From positions 868,001 to 932,000 of the forward strand of contig NADL03000737.1 of assembly GCA_002205965.3 (NCBI GenBank): a stretch of DNA of 64,000 bases. Direction: 5' to 3'. This DNA is from Kappaphycus alvarezii. Taxonomy: Eukaryota > Rhodophyta > Florideophyceae > Gigartinales > Solieriaceae. Positions 20,860-31,529 of this stretch are shown piece by piece (position 1 is the stretch's first letter; every line of letters begins with the position of its first letter). Under the pieces are notes generated by a model. It did not search any database and was not told where the DNA came from. It saw nothing but the letters and a program-made list of their open reading frames with translations. Position numbers and translations under genes: made by a program.

Positions 20860-21790
20860 GTGTGTGTACAGGAGGACTGTATCGAGAAAAAAAAAAAAAA
20901 AACGAAAAAACGGATTAACGCATTCTGCTTTGGCATGGGCCCGTAAATAACATTAGTTGTAGGTGGAAAAACTTGCATGTAAAAACTTGTACAAATTTCC
21001 CGACCAAGTTTCAACAAGACACAAGTCATGAAATGGATGAGGAATTTTACAAAATAACGCGCACGAATGAAAATAGCGCGTAATGAGCAAAACTGAAATC
21101 TTCAGAATCGAGTTTTAGTGGACGGGAACATCAAGGAAATGTACGGCAAATCAATACAGCCGGAATCCCAACGTTCACGACAGAAGAATATTCAAAATAT
21201 GTATTCAAAAATGATTTTCGAATATATTTAGTTAATAATTGGACGCTAGCTCTGGAAAGTTTAGGCTGTATCATTTTCGTAGAAGTTTCATTTGGAAAAC
21301 TGTACGACATACACGAAAATGAGCGAGACACAAATTCTCTTCTACAGCGCACACAGCACAACCTTTCGTAGCCAATCACGGGCCACGACTGCGACTGCCC
21401 TCAGGGCCGATGTCAACAGAATGAAGAAGATCAATTCAAATCCCACCCTCAAGTATCGAGCCATATCCGACATCCCTGTGCTGCCAACCGCTCCCGACGA
21501 TTCTTTCGCCCCGGCGCGATGCAAAATATCCAGCATTTTGCGCCGTTGCCAAAGTGATGAATCAGGAAATCCCAAGACTCTCCACCTCCATCTTTCGCAT
21601 TCTTACTGCAAAATGCCGCCGGATACCTCTCCCAATGGCGATTGGACGGATCTTGTCGGGGCGCGGTAGAATAGGCAAAAGTGTAGCTGACGAGATGAGC
21701 AGAATTGTCTCCTTTGAAAGCTCCTCCTCCGCCACACTAAAACCAACTGCAGTTACGGCCGATATGCCGGTCATACCTGCTTGCGAGGAG
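20860..21790. other. Intergenic, no gene recognised
   Basis: An A-rich run near 20885 and AT-rich sequence lead into frames on both strands of 21292-21903 that have no recognised family. The sequence next to the LINE fragment may be its further degraded part or unrelated repeat. Confidence 0.3.
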
Positions 21791-21799
21791 ACTAGTATT

Positions 21800-23250
21800 T
21801 TGGCCAACAGGTCGAGAAAGCGTAGTGCCATTCTCCGGGTGCCATTCGCCGGGTGTTCGAGTGCAGGGTGCCGGGCGGCCTTGGAGAGGTCTGCAGCAAA
21901 CAACTATGTTCGCAAGTCATGCAGGCATCCGCGGGTAGATCCGTAGGCTCAGCACAGCGCGTGGACTCCTTATTGATCCATAAGTATTCTGTATCCACCC
22001 TTGTGGCATTTTGAAGTGGGAGTAAACAGTGATACCCTGCAATAGAACTGCAGCCAAGTCTTGTAATTGCGGTCCGAGATCTCGGTATCCAAGCCTGGAG
22101 CCGGTTGGCATGAAGGCCAGTCCTCGCATCCAGGCCTGGAATGCCACAGTCCTCGCCTCCCCCTGTGGCGTCAAAGGTCTTTTCCTCCACTAGGCGAGCT
22201 ATTTTACCTTGCCCAAATCGCTGAATTGAGTCGATAGCCGTGAACTGGACAACCTTCTCGTGTGCCACTTGTATCACTCACTCGTCATGAGCCTGAACTG
22301 CGGATGTATAAGGTTGGAGAGCAGTGTTTGGTAGCACAAGGAGAAGGGTAGAACACAGGGCACGTGTGAGGGATACGGAGGAAAGCAAGGCCGCTGCCGC
22401 AGTAGCTTAGCGGAGCGGAGACCGATGCCAAATGTTGGCTGCCGGGGCGCAAAGGGCGCAATAGGGAGTTGAAATGCCCGAAAAGTGTCGGCGTCCAGAA
22501 CCTCGCCCATCAACCCCCGCAGCGTGTCTTCAACAACGGTGTCGAACTTAGTAGCTCCCTTGAGAGTGGAATGAGGGGGATCTACACTTAAGAGGTAGTT
22601 GATCCGACTTACACCAAAGCAGGCCTGCAGTAGGTGGAGAGCTACATGAGTATCCTCCAGGGTTAACAGCGATTTGAGGAGAGGATGTAACGAAGTAAAG
22701 TGCTCACACGATAGGTACTGCTGAACATGTGGGGGTGAGGCGGGTGGCCACTAGAGGGCACACTTATCCATGCGCAGGTGTAAACTCAAACTTTACACTT
22801 CCGGGGAGGAGAGGAGCTGTAGTGCAGTTCGAATAGCTTCATGGGTGCCAGTTAGATCTTGAGTAAATAGTTGGTCAGTCAGTGTACCCTTCAGAGACTG
22901 TACTGTAGTGAGTAAAAATGAGTAGAACTACAGAATATACCCGTCGTCAAGTACCACAGCTGAAGGAGCACAGAAGGCCCGCCTGTGGTGTTGCCCACAT
23001 TATCCAGGCGGGTTTTGAGTTCCCGCGTCACTTTTTGCTGCACAAAGGAGAATTAAAGTGGAACCAGCGGATCCCCCTGCTGAACGCCTACCACGCTCCG
23101 TGGCATATAATTCCCTCACCACAGTTGACACCAGTTTACAACGTACGTGTAATGGCCCATGGTAAGAGCTCCGGGAATCTCTGTTCGAGCTCCGTCAAAA
23201 TCGCACTGCGGCTGACCAAGTTAAAAAGAGTTTTGAAAGTTAACGCTTAA
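21800..23250 (-). mobile_element. LINE fragment: RT core through start of endonuclease, degenerate
   Basis: On the minus strand, high to low coordinate, the peptide order matches the LINE at 46937-49507. TLFNLVSRSAILTELEQRFP (about 23235-23175) is RT motif A region, GVQQGDPLVPL (about 23080-23045) motif B, and LQLWYLTTG (about 22945) the motif C region. Next come LLQACFGVSRINYLLSVDPP (about 22655-22590), MGEVLDADTFRAFQLPIAPF (about 22513-22455), RTVAFQAWMRGLAFMP (about 22150-22105) and ADLSKAARHPALEHP (about 21895-21850). Many stops and frame changes are present and the catalytic DD of motif C is lost in the readable frame, so it is long dead. It belongs to a family related to, but clearly diverged from, the LINE near 48 kb. 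Confidence 0.7.
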
Positions 23251-23679
23251 CAGTGCATACTCCACCGATTCGCCGTGCTCTTCGTAAAGTCACCATATAG
23301 CGTGGACAACTGGCTCAGATCCTCCTGCAAGTTGATAGTCCCAACTGTAAGTATTTGGGAGCCTATACTCAATAAGCAGTTAAAGTAATTCCCACTCTTC
23401 GTCTCGGGTACGGAACTCAGGCCCGCGGACATACTGGTTCCACCCTCCTACCCTCCTCACTGCTGACCCTACCACCTTCGATATCAAGATGCTCTCGCCA
23501 TTCAAGCCCACCGTTTCTAAGAAAATCACCCAGCACGGACGAAAAAAATGCCCTCATGATACTCGAAGGGGCAAGAAATAAACAACTTTAACCGCTGAAA
23601 ACATTTTAAAATCTCATGCATAGTGCATCTGATTTTTTTTAATTTCAGCTAGTGTACTGTATAACACCACAAATACATT

Positions 23680-23865
23680 CAGGAGCATCCGCTAGACGTC
23701 GCACGCATCGTCGCTACGAGGGCAAGGGATACCTACGCAAAGGTCAAACAAGTCTTAACACGTCATGCCGCAGCGGCAGCGATGTCCAATGCGGCGTGCC
23801 TGCTGGCTGGTCTCCGGCCAGTTTCTAGCGTTTTGAAAGGCTTCCCGCCAATCCTTTAAACTGTA
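23680..23865 (+). mobile_element. LINE 3' end only (5'-truncated insertion)
   Basis: The plus strand reads VARIVATRARDTYAKVKQVL, then RHAAAAAMSNAACLLAGL, then a short tail and stop. This matches the C-terminal end of the ORF at 46937 (LARTVATRAMERFSKV and SNAACLLAGL), with only about 55 codons kept. It is in the opposite orientation to the larger LINE fragment beside it, so the two are separate insertions. Confidence 0.7.
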
Positions 23866-24349
23866 AGCCTTTACCCATATCACGACATCCCTTAGGGAAC
23901 AGCTGACCTCATTTTTCATGGATTAAAAACACCCCAAATTTCCCCTATCCGCTTGCTAGAACATATCTGGAAGAAAATATACTGCATTGATGTCGGGGTC
24001 CAGTGCTGGAACCGATTATGTTGCTAGCAAAGTGCTAACCAGGTAGTCCACGTAGGCCACGTGCACAGGGAAGCGAGACACAATAGCGTTCGCCAGAGAC
24101 GATCAGATCGTGTGACCAATGCGCCGATAGATCCTCGTGTAGTGCAATGCGCGGTGCGCAGTTCTTCTCGTCTAGGAACGGAACGCCGTCAGACAATGAG
24201 AAACCCAACACATACACACACGAAGACCCACAGGGTGTTCACTGCCCCTCTTTCTCTTTAAGCACCCTGCGATGCAGTAGCACAGATCGCCGACGGCGAG
24301 GAGAAATGGAGTTGGAAGAGCGGGTGTAATTCCTTAGACGGCTGGGCGG

Positions 24350-24900
24350 TATACTTGTCCTCCCGGTTGTAGGGCCGGGCAGTGGTCCGCGAAATGCTAG
24401 AAACTTGATAAGGATCGATTCCAAAGAATCGTATACACCAGGGGTGTAATAATGGACAAAGAAGATGTAGTATTGTGTCAGCTGTGCCGAATATCTCCTT
24501 TGGAGATAAGGATGTTGTCACCAACGACAATCTTGAAGTTTCTACTTGTATATATAGACAACGGAGTCCGTGGCGCCAAGTGTGAGTAAATGTCACAAAA
24601 AACAACAAGAGGGTTATTATAATATTGGATAGAGAGGGGGAAATAAAAATGGGGACCCGGGCGGATAAACGTGTCTATAGCCAAAGTTGCCGCTGGTAAG
24701 GTTTCTGCAAAGGCGGAAGTTGGGAGTCAAGTTCAGATCCAACACTGGGGTGGCTGTTTAATCTGGGGCCCTAGTGGCCAGGTGGGTATAAATAGTAGTT
24801 AGGTAGGTTAGGGTTATCTACGATGGCGGGGTAAGTAAAGTTGAGGCCAGCCGAGTCATGGAGATCCAAGTTAGAGATAAGTAAAGTAGACACTTGGCCC
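24350..24900 (-). repeat. Dispersed repeat, LTR-like (copy 1, minus)
   Basis: The reverse complement aligns with 43640-44020 over several blocks: TAAACAGCCACCCC, AACTTGACTCC, TTGGCTATAG...ACGTTTATC, and TTCAAGATTGTCGTTGGTGACAACA. By eye about two thirds of positions match. The inverted GTTGTC...GACAAC core and promoter-like TATATATA suggest an LTR or leader of an old retroelement. No coding part is attached. The copies are in opposite orientation 19 kb apart. Confidence 0.5.
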
Positions 24901-25389
24901 AATAGGTGCCTTTCACCTGCGAAAATATAAGGTCCAATTTGGGGGCCGAATGGTTCGGACTACAAGCCCTCAAACCCTCTCGGGTGGTTATACGGTACCA
25001 AGAGTAATAGTGGGCGACAAGCGAAAATTGCCCTTACTGTACAGTACAGCACCTTCTAGTTAGCAGTGAATCAGATCAAAAAAAGATCACAAAATTAGCT
25101 CTGCCGATGACAGTATAGTGCGAGTGCCAATACACTACAATAACATAATGGACGAAGATGCCATTATGAAGAAAACAACGGGAGCCCCAACGTCCTTCTA
25201 GAAGAAGTGAAAGGTCCAGATAACCAAGAAAGTATCAGGCAGCTTGCAGGATCACGCAGGAAAGTATAATGTGATCATAAAGCTTTCATAGACTTCGTCA
25301 GGTATTAAAATTTGCCAGCTTCTTCGCGGGGATGCTGATAAAGCTAGGGAGCAACTGAGAAGACTAGTTGCGAAGAAAATTTCGTTCCT

Positions 25390-28300
25390 GTGACGCAAGC
25401 CTCCGTGGCCAACCCTACGCTTAACCTTCGCCGGTTGAAGTTTGTCTCGGTAAAGGCTTATGGGATGGATAAACATGCTCTGTTGGACACGGGAGCCGTT
25501 CCAAATCTGATGTCATGGGATCTTTGCAAGAAAATAGCGCTATCTCCGACGGCTACGGATCATTTAGTGACCGTCGCAGACGGGGCGGTCGGCCATGTTT
25601 TTGGTTGCGTAGGAGAGGTCCTAGTACTTTGCGGATCGTTGGTCGTGCGGTTGAATTTCTTAGTGGTGCATAACGAACCGTTCTATGCCATTATCGGGAG
25701 TCAGACCGTGGAGTCTCTGCAAGAGAACCTTGAATTCGGACGCCAACAGGTCACGCTGACGGTTGGGAAGAGGGAGGTACTTTTATCACTATTCGGCGAA
25801 CCTCCCGTGTTAGATGGAACGCGCACTGACAGTGATAATTTCACGACTGCCGAGGAATTGGAGGACGAGCAGGTTCCCGTTTCATTCTCATCGGAGTTGG
25901 GTGGCAGTGATGGTGGATTGGATCCCTAGCATGAGCTTGTCCTGGCAATCCTGAACAAGGAACATTGCGGGCTGGATTTGAGAGGGTGGAGAGTCTAAAT
26001 GAAAGGGACGCGAGTCGGCTAACGTCCAGATGGTGCATTCTTTTGAGTTGACGGACGACACTCCGATTCACTTAAAGGTTCTCTGTATGTCACCCAATCA
26101 CAATGACGTTGTGACGAAGGAGGTAAACGAGCTTCTGGAAGCAGGTATAACCACACTTGAGACTCCTGCCTGGTCGTTTCTGGTCGCTATAGCGACGAAG
26201 GAGGATGTAATGTCCCATTTTTGTGTCGACTGCTGCCAGCTAAACAGAATCATGAAGCCTGAATGTTGACCGTTGCCGAAGATAGAGGAATTATTCGATG
26301 AAATTGCGGGCGCCAGTGTGTTAACGACGTTGGATCCCTATACGGGCTTTTGGCAGGTGTGGATGTCGGAGAAATGTAAGGATATATGTGGGGGTTTGGG
26401 CGCACAAGAGGTAATAGATGGTTGAACTGATGGTTGAAGCTTCCGGTGAACAGACCGGAGCTTCTGACCATGGTTTATATAGAGAAGAATTCAACGAGAG
26501 TGACAATGAATGGTAAGCAAACAATACTAAATTCAAAGGTATTCTAGAAGAACAGGCCTAGGGGCGTAATACTACAAGGTTTTGAGAGTTCACCTAGTAT
26601 ATTGCGGTGAGACTGACAATATTGCCCATCATGGCAGAGTTCCATTGATCCACTTGGCGAGACAGCACAAAGCACTTGCTGATTGGTCTTGCCTTGAAAG
26701 TATCTAGGAGTACGCCAGGTATCCATAATGGCTTCGTCTGATTGGTCTGTGGTATTGCGTTGCGTCGGTGCCAGATTACAGTACATTAGTTGCGCTGATG
26801 TCTCCTTACAGTGCTTATGTTGCACTGGTGCCTCTCTACGGTGCTCATGCCGTTTGAAGGCTACTAGCGGGATACTACTGGGCATATTCGTCACAATATA
26901 ACGTGATTTGTATGTAGCTATGGAACGTACAAATTAGAAGTGATTCCATTAAGTTCAATGAACGCACCTTCGACATTCCAGAAGATGATGGATGGCCTTC
27001 TTCACGGCTTGCCGTTCGCAATGATTTATGTAGATTACGTGGCTATATTCTTCCAAAACATGGACGAACACATCGGGCATTGCAAGGAAGTCTTCGAAAG
27101 GATTAAGAAGGCAAACATGAAGATCAAGGTGAACAAGAGAAGCTTCGCTCACTCTGGGGTAAAGCTGCACGGAAACGTCGTCAACGCTGCTGGGGCGAAA
27201 GTGGAAGCAGATAAGATCAGAGACAATTTGGAGGCTCCTGCACCGAAGAATGTAACTGAGTCCAGGAGTTTTCTCGGTCTTGCCGGATACTATCGCCGGT
27301 TCGTAATGAATTTCGCAAAAAGTTCAGCAGTATAGCTTGCTGCCACGTTCGAGAAGGAGTCCTTTAAATGGACAGAAGAGATGCAAGAGGCTTTCGAGAA
27401 TCTCAAGAAGAAGCTAAAAACGACATCCGTTCTTTCCTTTTCTGATTTTGACTCCCTATTCGTTGTGGAAAAGAAAGTGTCCTCGGTGGCGTTGGGAGTA
27501 GTGCTTGCCCAGAGGATGGAGGATGGAAAGGTGCACCCGATTCAGTTCTCGTCCCGCACAATTATCAAGTAAGAGCGACAGTGCTCCACCAGCGGAAGAG
27601 AAGCGCTCGGTGTCGTGTTCGCTTTGAATACGTTTCAGGTCTGCCTACTCTCCACGAAACCCTTTATTGTTTACTTGTATCACCAGGCTTTGAAAATGGC
27701 ATTTAAGAAGAAGTAAAATATTCATGGATGGTTGGCACGATGGTTGGATCTGATGACCGAGTACATATTTGAGGTTAATTACTGCCCCGAGGTCTTCGAA
27801 CGGAGCGGTTGAATTCCTCTCTCGTCGGCCCATAGAGGGAGGAGGTAAAAAGGGGGAAGGAAATTTGACGGAGTGGTTCTTTGCCACCGTTCCATGGCCA
27901 AACCCTACGCTGTCCGATTTGGAACCACAATTACTGGACTCAGTAAGGTTATTGGCGGGGAGCAGGTTCAGGAGATAGATCAGAAGATAATATTTGCTTC
28001 AGAGCGAAGCGCAAAGAATTTCATGCTGTGCAACAACACCTTGTCCATTAAGGAGGAAATTGTCATTCGATTCGTGCCGCATCCTGGCCAGCGTACGGAA
28101 CTTCTGGCTAAGTTCCATGACAACATAGGGCATTGTGACGTGGTTTCGACAAGGAAGTTTTTAAGAAATTGCTTTTGGTGACTCGGAGTCTATCGCTACT
28201 TGACGGATTATTTTAGTTCACGCGCCGGTTGTCAAAAGGCGAGAAAGCTTCCGACGTACCACAAGAGCTTTCGAGCGCCAGTGAATGGGTTATTCGAGAC

Positions 28301-29095
28301 GTTTTATACTGACTTCGCTGGCTCATTCAAGCCGTAAATGACCGGGAAAAGGTTCGTGCTGATCGCGGTGGAACACCTTAGGAGAGGAAAGATTGCAAGT
28401 GCAACAGAGGATTAAGCAGCAAGAACCGTTGCACGGTTCATCCAACAGGAGGTAATAATGCAGTTTGGACCGCCGAGGAGGATTTTTCCATACAATTCTA
28501 CCGACTTCATGGCCGTTTCGACGCAGTATTTCATGCATCGCAAGGTGGTGGACTGGAAGGTAGTACTCGCTTACGCTCCAGTGATGGACGGGACGGATAG
28601 GACGGTTGGAACAATCACGTATGCTATCAAAAAGTCATTCGTGGAAAATGAAGGAGATTTGGCCAAGTTATTTCCACAAGTTCTTTATCGTTATCGTCTT
28701 CGTGATCGTGGTCCCTCCCCTTTTCCGTTCCGTATGATGTACGACACCAACCCGAGGATGTTAGAAAGCGACGCAGTGGCGCTCCTCACCGATGAAGGCC
28801 ATCATCAGAGGTTGCTAGAGATGTTTGGTGAGTCGGGGATGCGCGCTGCTGCGGCCACTAAGTCAGTAGAATCAACGAAGAGTGCGAGGAACGAGAAGAA
28901 GTTCGAAGTGGGAGATGAAGTGCTAGTGGCACATGGTCCGGCTTTCAATAAAACCCGTAAATAGGCCGCGTTTGAATCGTAACTCTACGGCCCGTGCCGT
29001 GCGATCAAAGCTAATCACCCGCGGTATGAGTTAGTTTCGTCTACGGGTCGCATCACATGCCAGAGAATTCATTCGCTAAGGATTGTTCGTTATTA
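25390..29095 (+). mobile_element. Ty3/gypsy-type LTR retrotransposon fossil (pol region)
   Basis: The plus strand carries, in order, an aspartic protease (LLDTGAVPNLMSWDL, about 25480), reverse transcriptase (FCVDCCQLNRIMKPE near 26220, MIYVDYVAIFFQ near 27025, RSFLGLAGYYRRFVMNFA near 27270), RNase H (FSDFDSLFVVEKKVSSVALG near 27440), and integrase with its zinc-binding start (HPGQRTELLAKFHDNIGH near 28080). A C-terminal segment (FEVGDEVLVAHGPAF near 28900) runs to about 29095. Protease-RT-RNaseH-integrase is the Ty3/gypsy order. It is broken in several places and is inactive. A purine run near 29225-29240 may be the polypurine tract. Paired LTRs were not identified. A foreign solo LTR sits inside RT at 26387-26895. 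Confidence 0.8.
26387..26895 (+). mobile_element. Solo LTR nested in the gypsy RT, with target-site duplication
   Basis: A 509-bp block starts TGTGGGGGTTTGGGCGCACA and ends TTCGTCACA. It is flanked by the 5-bp direct repeat ATATA (26382-26386 and 26896-26900). It holds a TATA-like TTTATATAGA. The same sequence family occurs at 40423-40947 inside the copia-like element, where it also interrupts a coding region. LTR ends, TG...CA, a 5-bp duplication and no internal region identify a solo LTR left by recombination of its two ends. Confidence 0.8.
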
Positions 29096-29514
29096 GAAGC
29101 GTCCTATCCACTTACTCAAGCTTTAGTGCGTTCAATTAACGACAGAGAGAAGTGGTAAGCAATGGAAGAGGGCTTATAGGGCGGAACAAGCAGTCACTCT
29201 GAGGATCCGGGGGGTTTCGGATGCCAAGAAGGAAGGGGAGATGTGGAAGGTGAGGAAAACTGTAGAGGCCACCGTAATCTGCGACGACGCCCTTCAACCC
29301 ATGTAGCAATCTAACGAAAAAGTACAACAAACGTGCCACCCCACGAACACGTACAATGCTGCGCTGCGTGATGATATCTGCGTATACCGGTGTTTTGGGA
29401 CCACACTTGAGTCGTTCGCTGGATTCGAGTGTAGGAAGCCGCAGTGCACAGAGGTTGCAGTGAGGGCGATGAAGACTGTATGCCTGAGGGCGGCGTGAGG
29501 AGAAAGGTGCAGAA

Positions 29515-29640
29515 AAAAATGGAGGCCGAGGCGTTGTGGGCTGAAGGCCATAGCGCTGTGGTGCTGGAGGTCGGAGCGTTTTGGCAAAGCCGTAGCGTTG
29601 TGGGGCTGGAGGTGGGAGCAGAGCGCTGTGGAATAAGGTC
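29515..29640. repeat. Degenerate minisatellite, about 21-24 bp units
   Basis: Units resembling GGCCGTAGCGTTGTGGGGCTG repeat about five to six times with drift, just past the end of the gypsy fossil. The opposite strand gives a Pro/Ser/Arg-rich open frame, which is a by-product of the repeat. Confidence 0.5.
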
Positions 29641-30150
29641 GGTGCTTCGGGATATTTTGAGGCCGGAGCTCGACACCGGAGTGTTTCGGTGAGTCCTGTG
29701 GTCGGAGCAGAACCCTGCGGAGTGAGGGCATTGCAGTGTCCACAAGGAAAAAAGCTGTTCATCTGTATGCGGTGGGAGTAGCACACAGTGAGGCGAGGGG
29801 CATTTCGTCGGGACATGTGCCCCAACGTGGAGCTCAGGCTGGTTCGTTACTGTATGCCCCAAGAGCCGCCAAGGTATCTGAAGCATACAGTAAGGTGGTA
29901 GACGTTTAGAGGTGGAGAAGGAAAAAAGAAAGGGTAGAGGTTTCGCTTGTCCCAATAATTTCTTTTGGCTAAGAAAGTAAACTTACGATAATTTCATGGA
30001 CAACCGAGTGGGAGGTGGGCGAGCGTAAAGCAAAAATAATAAAAAAAGGCAGGAAATACTAAAAACTCATAAATAAATAAATATTTGCAGAAAAAGAATT
30101 ATTCCAGCAAAGCATACCAACACGCCTCAGCTCTCTTTGATGTAGACTCC

Positions 30151-31460
30151 CCGAAAAAATAATAGGACCAACTCAAAATGTTTTATTTTTATGTAACTGA
30201 CTTGGGTACACAACAAATAATCATTATTGTAGGAAAAAGTACATAAATATCCAAGAAGTCATACACAAAAGCAAAAGAATTAAAAAAACGGCCATATTCA
30301 AAATATTAACAAAAAATACACTAAGGCTAAAATTTTTGGCGAAAAATAGGACCAAGAAATGATTTCAACGGTTTACTTAGACTCAAGACTAGTAACGGGT
30401 GCAATTACTTTTTCCCCAATAACCTAGATGCGAATATTAGGTAGGGATTTAATAAGGTTCTTAATCACACTCCTACTGATCTTGTGCCAGGTGTCATTTA
30501 TTCACTCCTAATAGTCCTCGACCGAGTCAAATTAACGTTTATTTTGACAAAAATGTTGTGAAAAAACCATTTTCTTACTGGTGTAAATCAGGAAACTTTG
30601 TAGGCCAAGGTAGTATATAAACGTCAATGCCTTCCAACCACTCCTTCATATGATTGCTCCTATGAGTTGCGGCATGGCCACGTTGCAAAATAAAAGTGCC
30701 CAACATATTTTTTGGCAAATGGTAATAGAACCTCTTCCAGTTCAGTGCAGTAATGTTTTGACTACTGTTTTTCGGAAATAAAAATATATTCGACACACTG
30801 TTACGAATTGAACCCCAAAGGATAACAGACTTTCCCCCTTTTTGGCGAGATGAAAAATGTTGTTGTTCCTTCCGTAAATTGTGCCTATAATACGCGAAAT
30901 CATCAGGCCATACAAATTAGACTTCTTCTCGTCCGAAAATATCTTTCCAGTCTGACATGCTCCATGTGATTCGTTCCTTAACCCAGTCTAAACGTGCCTT
31001 TTATTGTCCAATTTCAAAGACGAAATGTACGTTTTCTTCCTATACACCTTTTGATCGCTTCCAGACAGCAGCTGCTGTATGTGGTGAATAATTGGTGTAA
31101 ACTTTAATGTGCCTATCAGTTGCTCCGTAAATTAATATCCACGGCTTGCATGCGATTGTTCAATTCAAAATTAATATCAACCCTTGAGTGTCTCACTTCT
31201 TTCCATGCATTTCTTTGCATACTATGCATGCTCCGGTCATGCCATTGGATTCTTAAGGTTCTTCTTCTGAAGTTTGACGATTCAGTAGCTCCACTTTGAC
31301 AGTGAGCATCTCTGTTTCATTGGAGGCTAGTGGTCTACCTGCGGATGCTTCATCTGTCTTGAGGCTGAGAAATCTGTATCGATCACATTTTGTTCTATCA
31401 TCGGTAGACCAATTTTCCGAAGACCGAAGTCTGAATTCTTCCGAAAGATATGTCAACTGG
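30151..31460 (-). mobile_element. Tc1/mariner DNA transposon remnant
   Basis: The minus strand encodes an N-terminal HTH-like part ending GRPLASNETEMLTVKVELLN (about 31330-31270), then RLDWVKERITWSMSDWKDIF and SDEKKSNLYG (about 30990-30910; first catalytic D). FPKNSSQNITALNWKRFYYH, then FILQRGHAATHRSNHMKEWL and DVYILPWPTKFPDLHQ (about 30690-30580) follow, the usual Tc1 block. The second catalytic Asp, normally in QDN-x-x-x-H, is replaced (QRGHAATH). Stops are present. Two direct repeats, CGAAAAA(AT)ATAGGACCAA at 30151-30170 and 30340-30355 (about 186 bp apart), look like one half of an IR/DR end. The matching far end was not found. Confidence 0.75.
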
Positions 31461-31529
31461 GATGCTGAACGAGCTTTTGTTGACGCTCTTTACTTCTCCA
31501 AAGGAAGCAAACCTTACGTTTAAACTCAT

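Noticed and set aside
21562-21700. RT-like phrase RPDKIRPIAIGRGIRR on the minus strand
   Set aside because: It resembles the LINE finger motif RPIAVGETLRR, but it lies after the endonuclease start in the order of this fragment, where that motif should not be, and its neighbours do not match RT. Probably chance or an unrelated scrap.
29136-29955. Overlapping Pro/Arg/Ser-rich minus-strand frames up to 229 codons
   Set aside because: They are produced by the degenerate minisatellite at 29515-29640 and flanks; the repeat explains the open frames.
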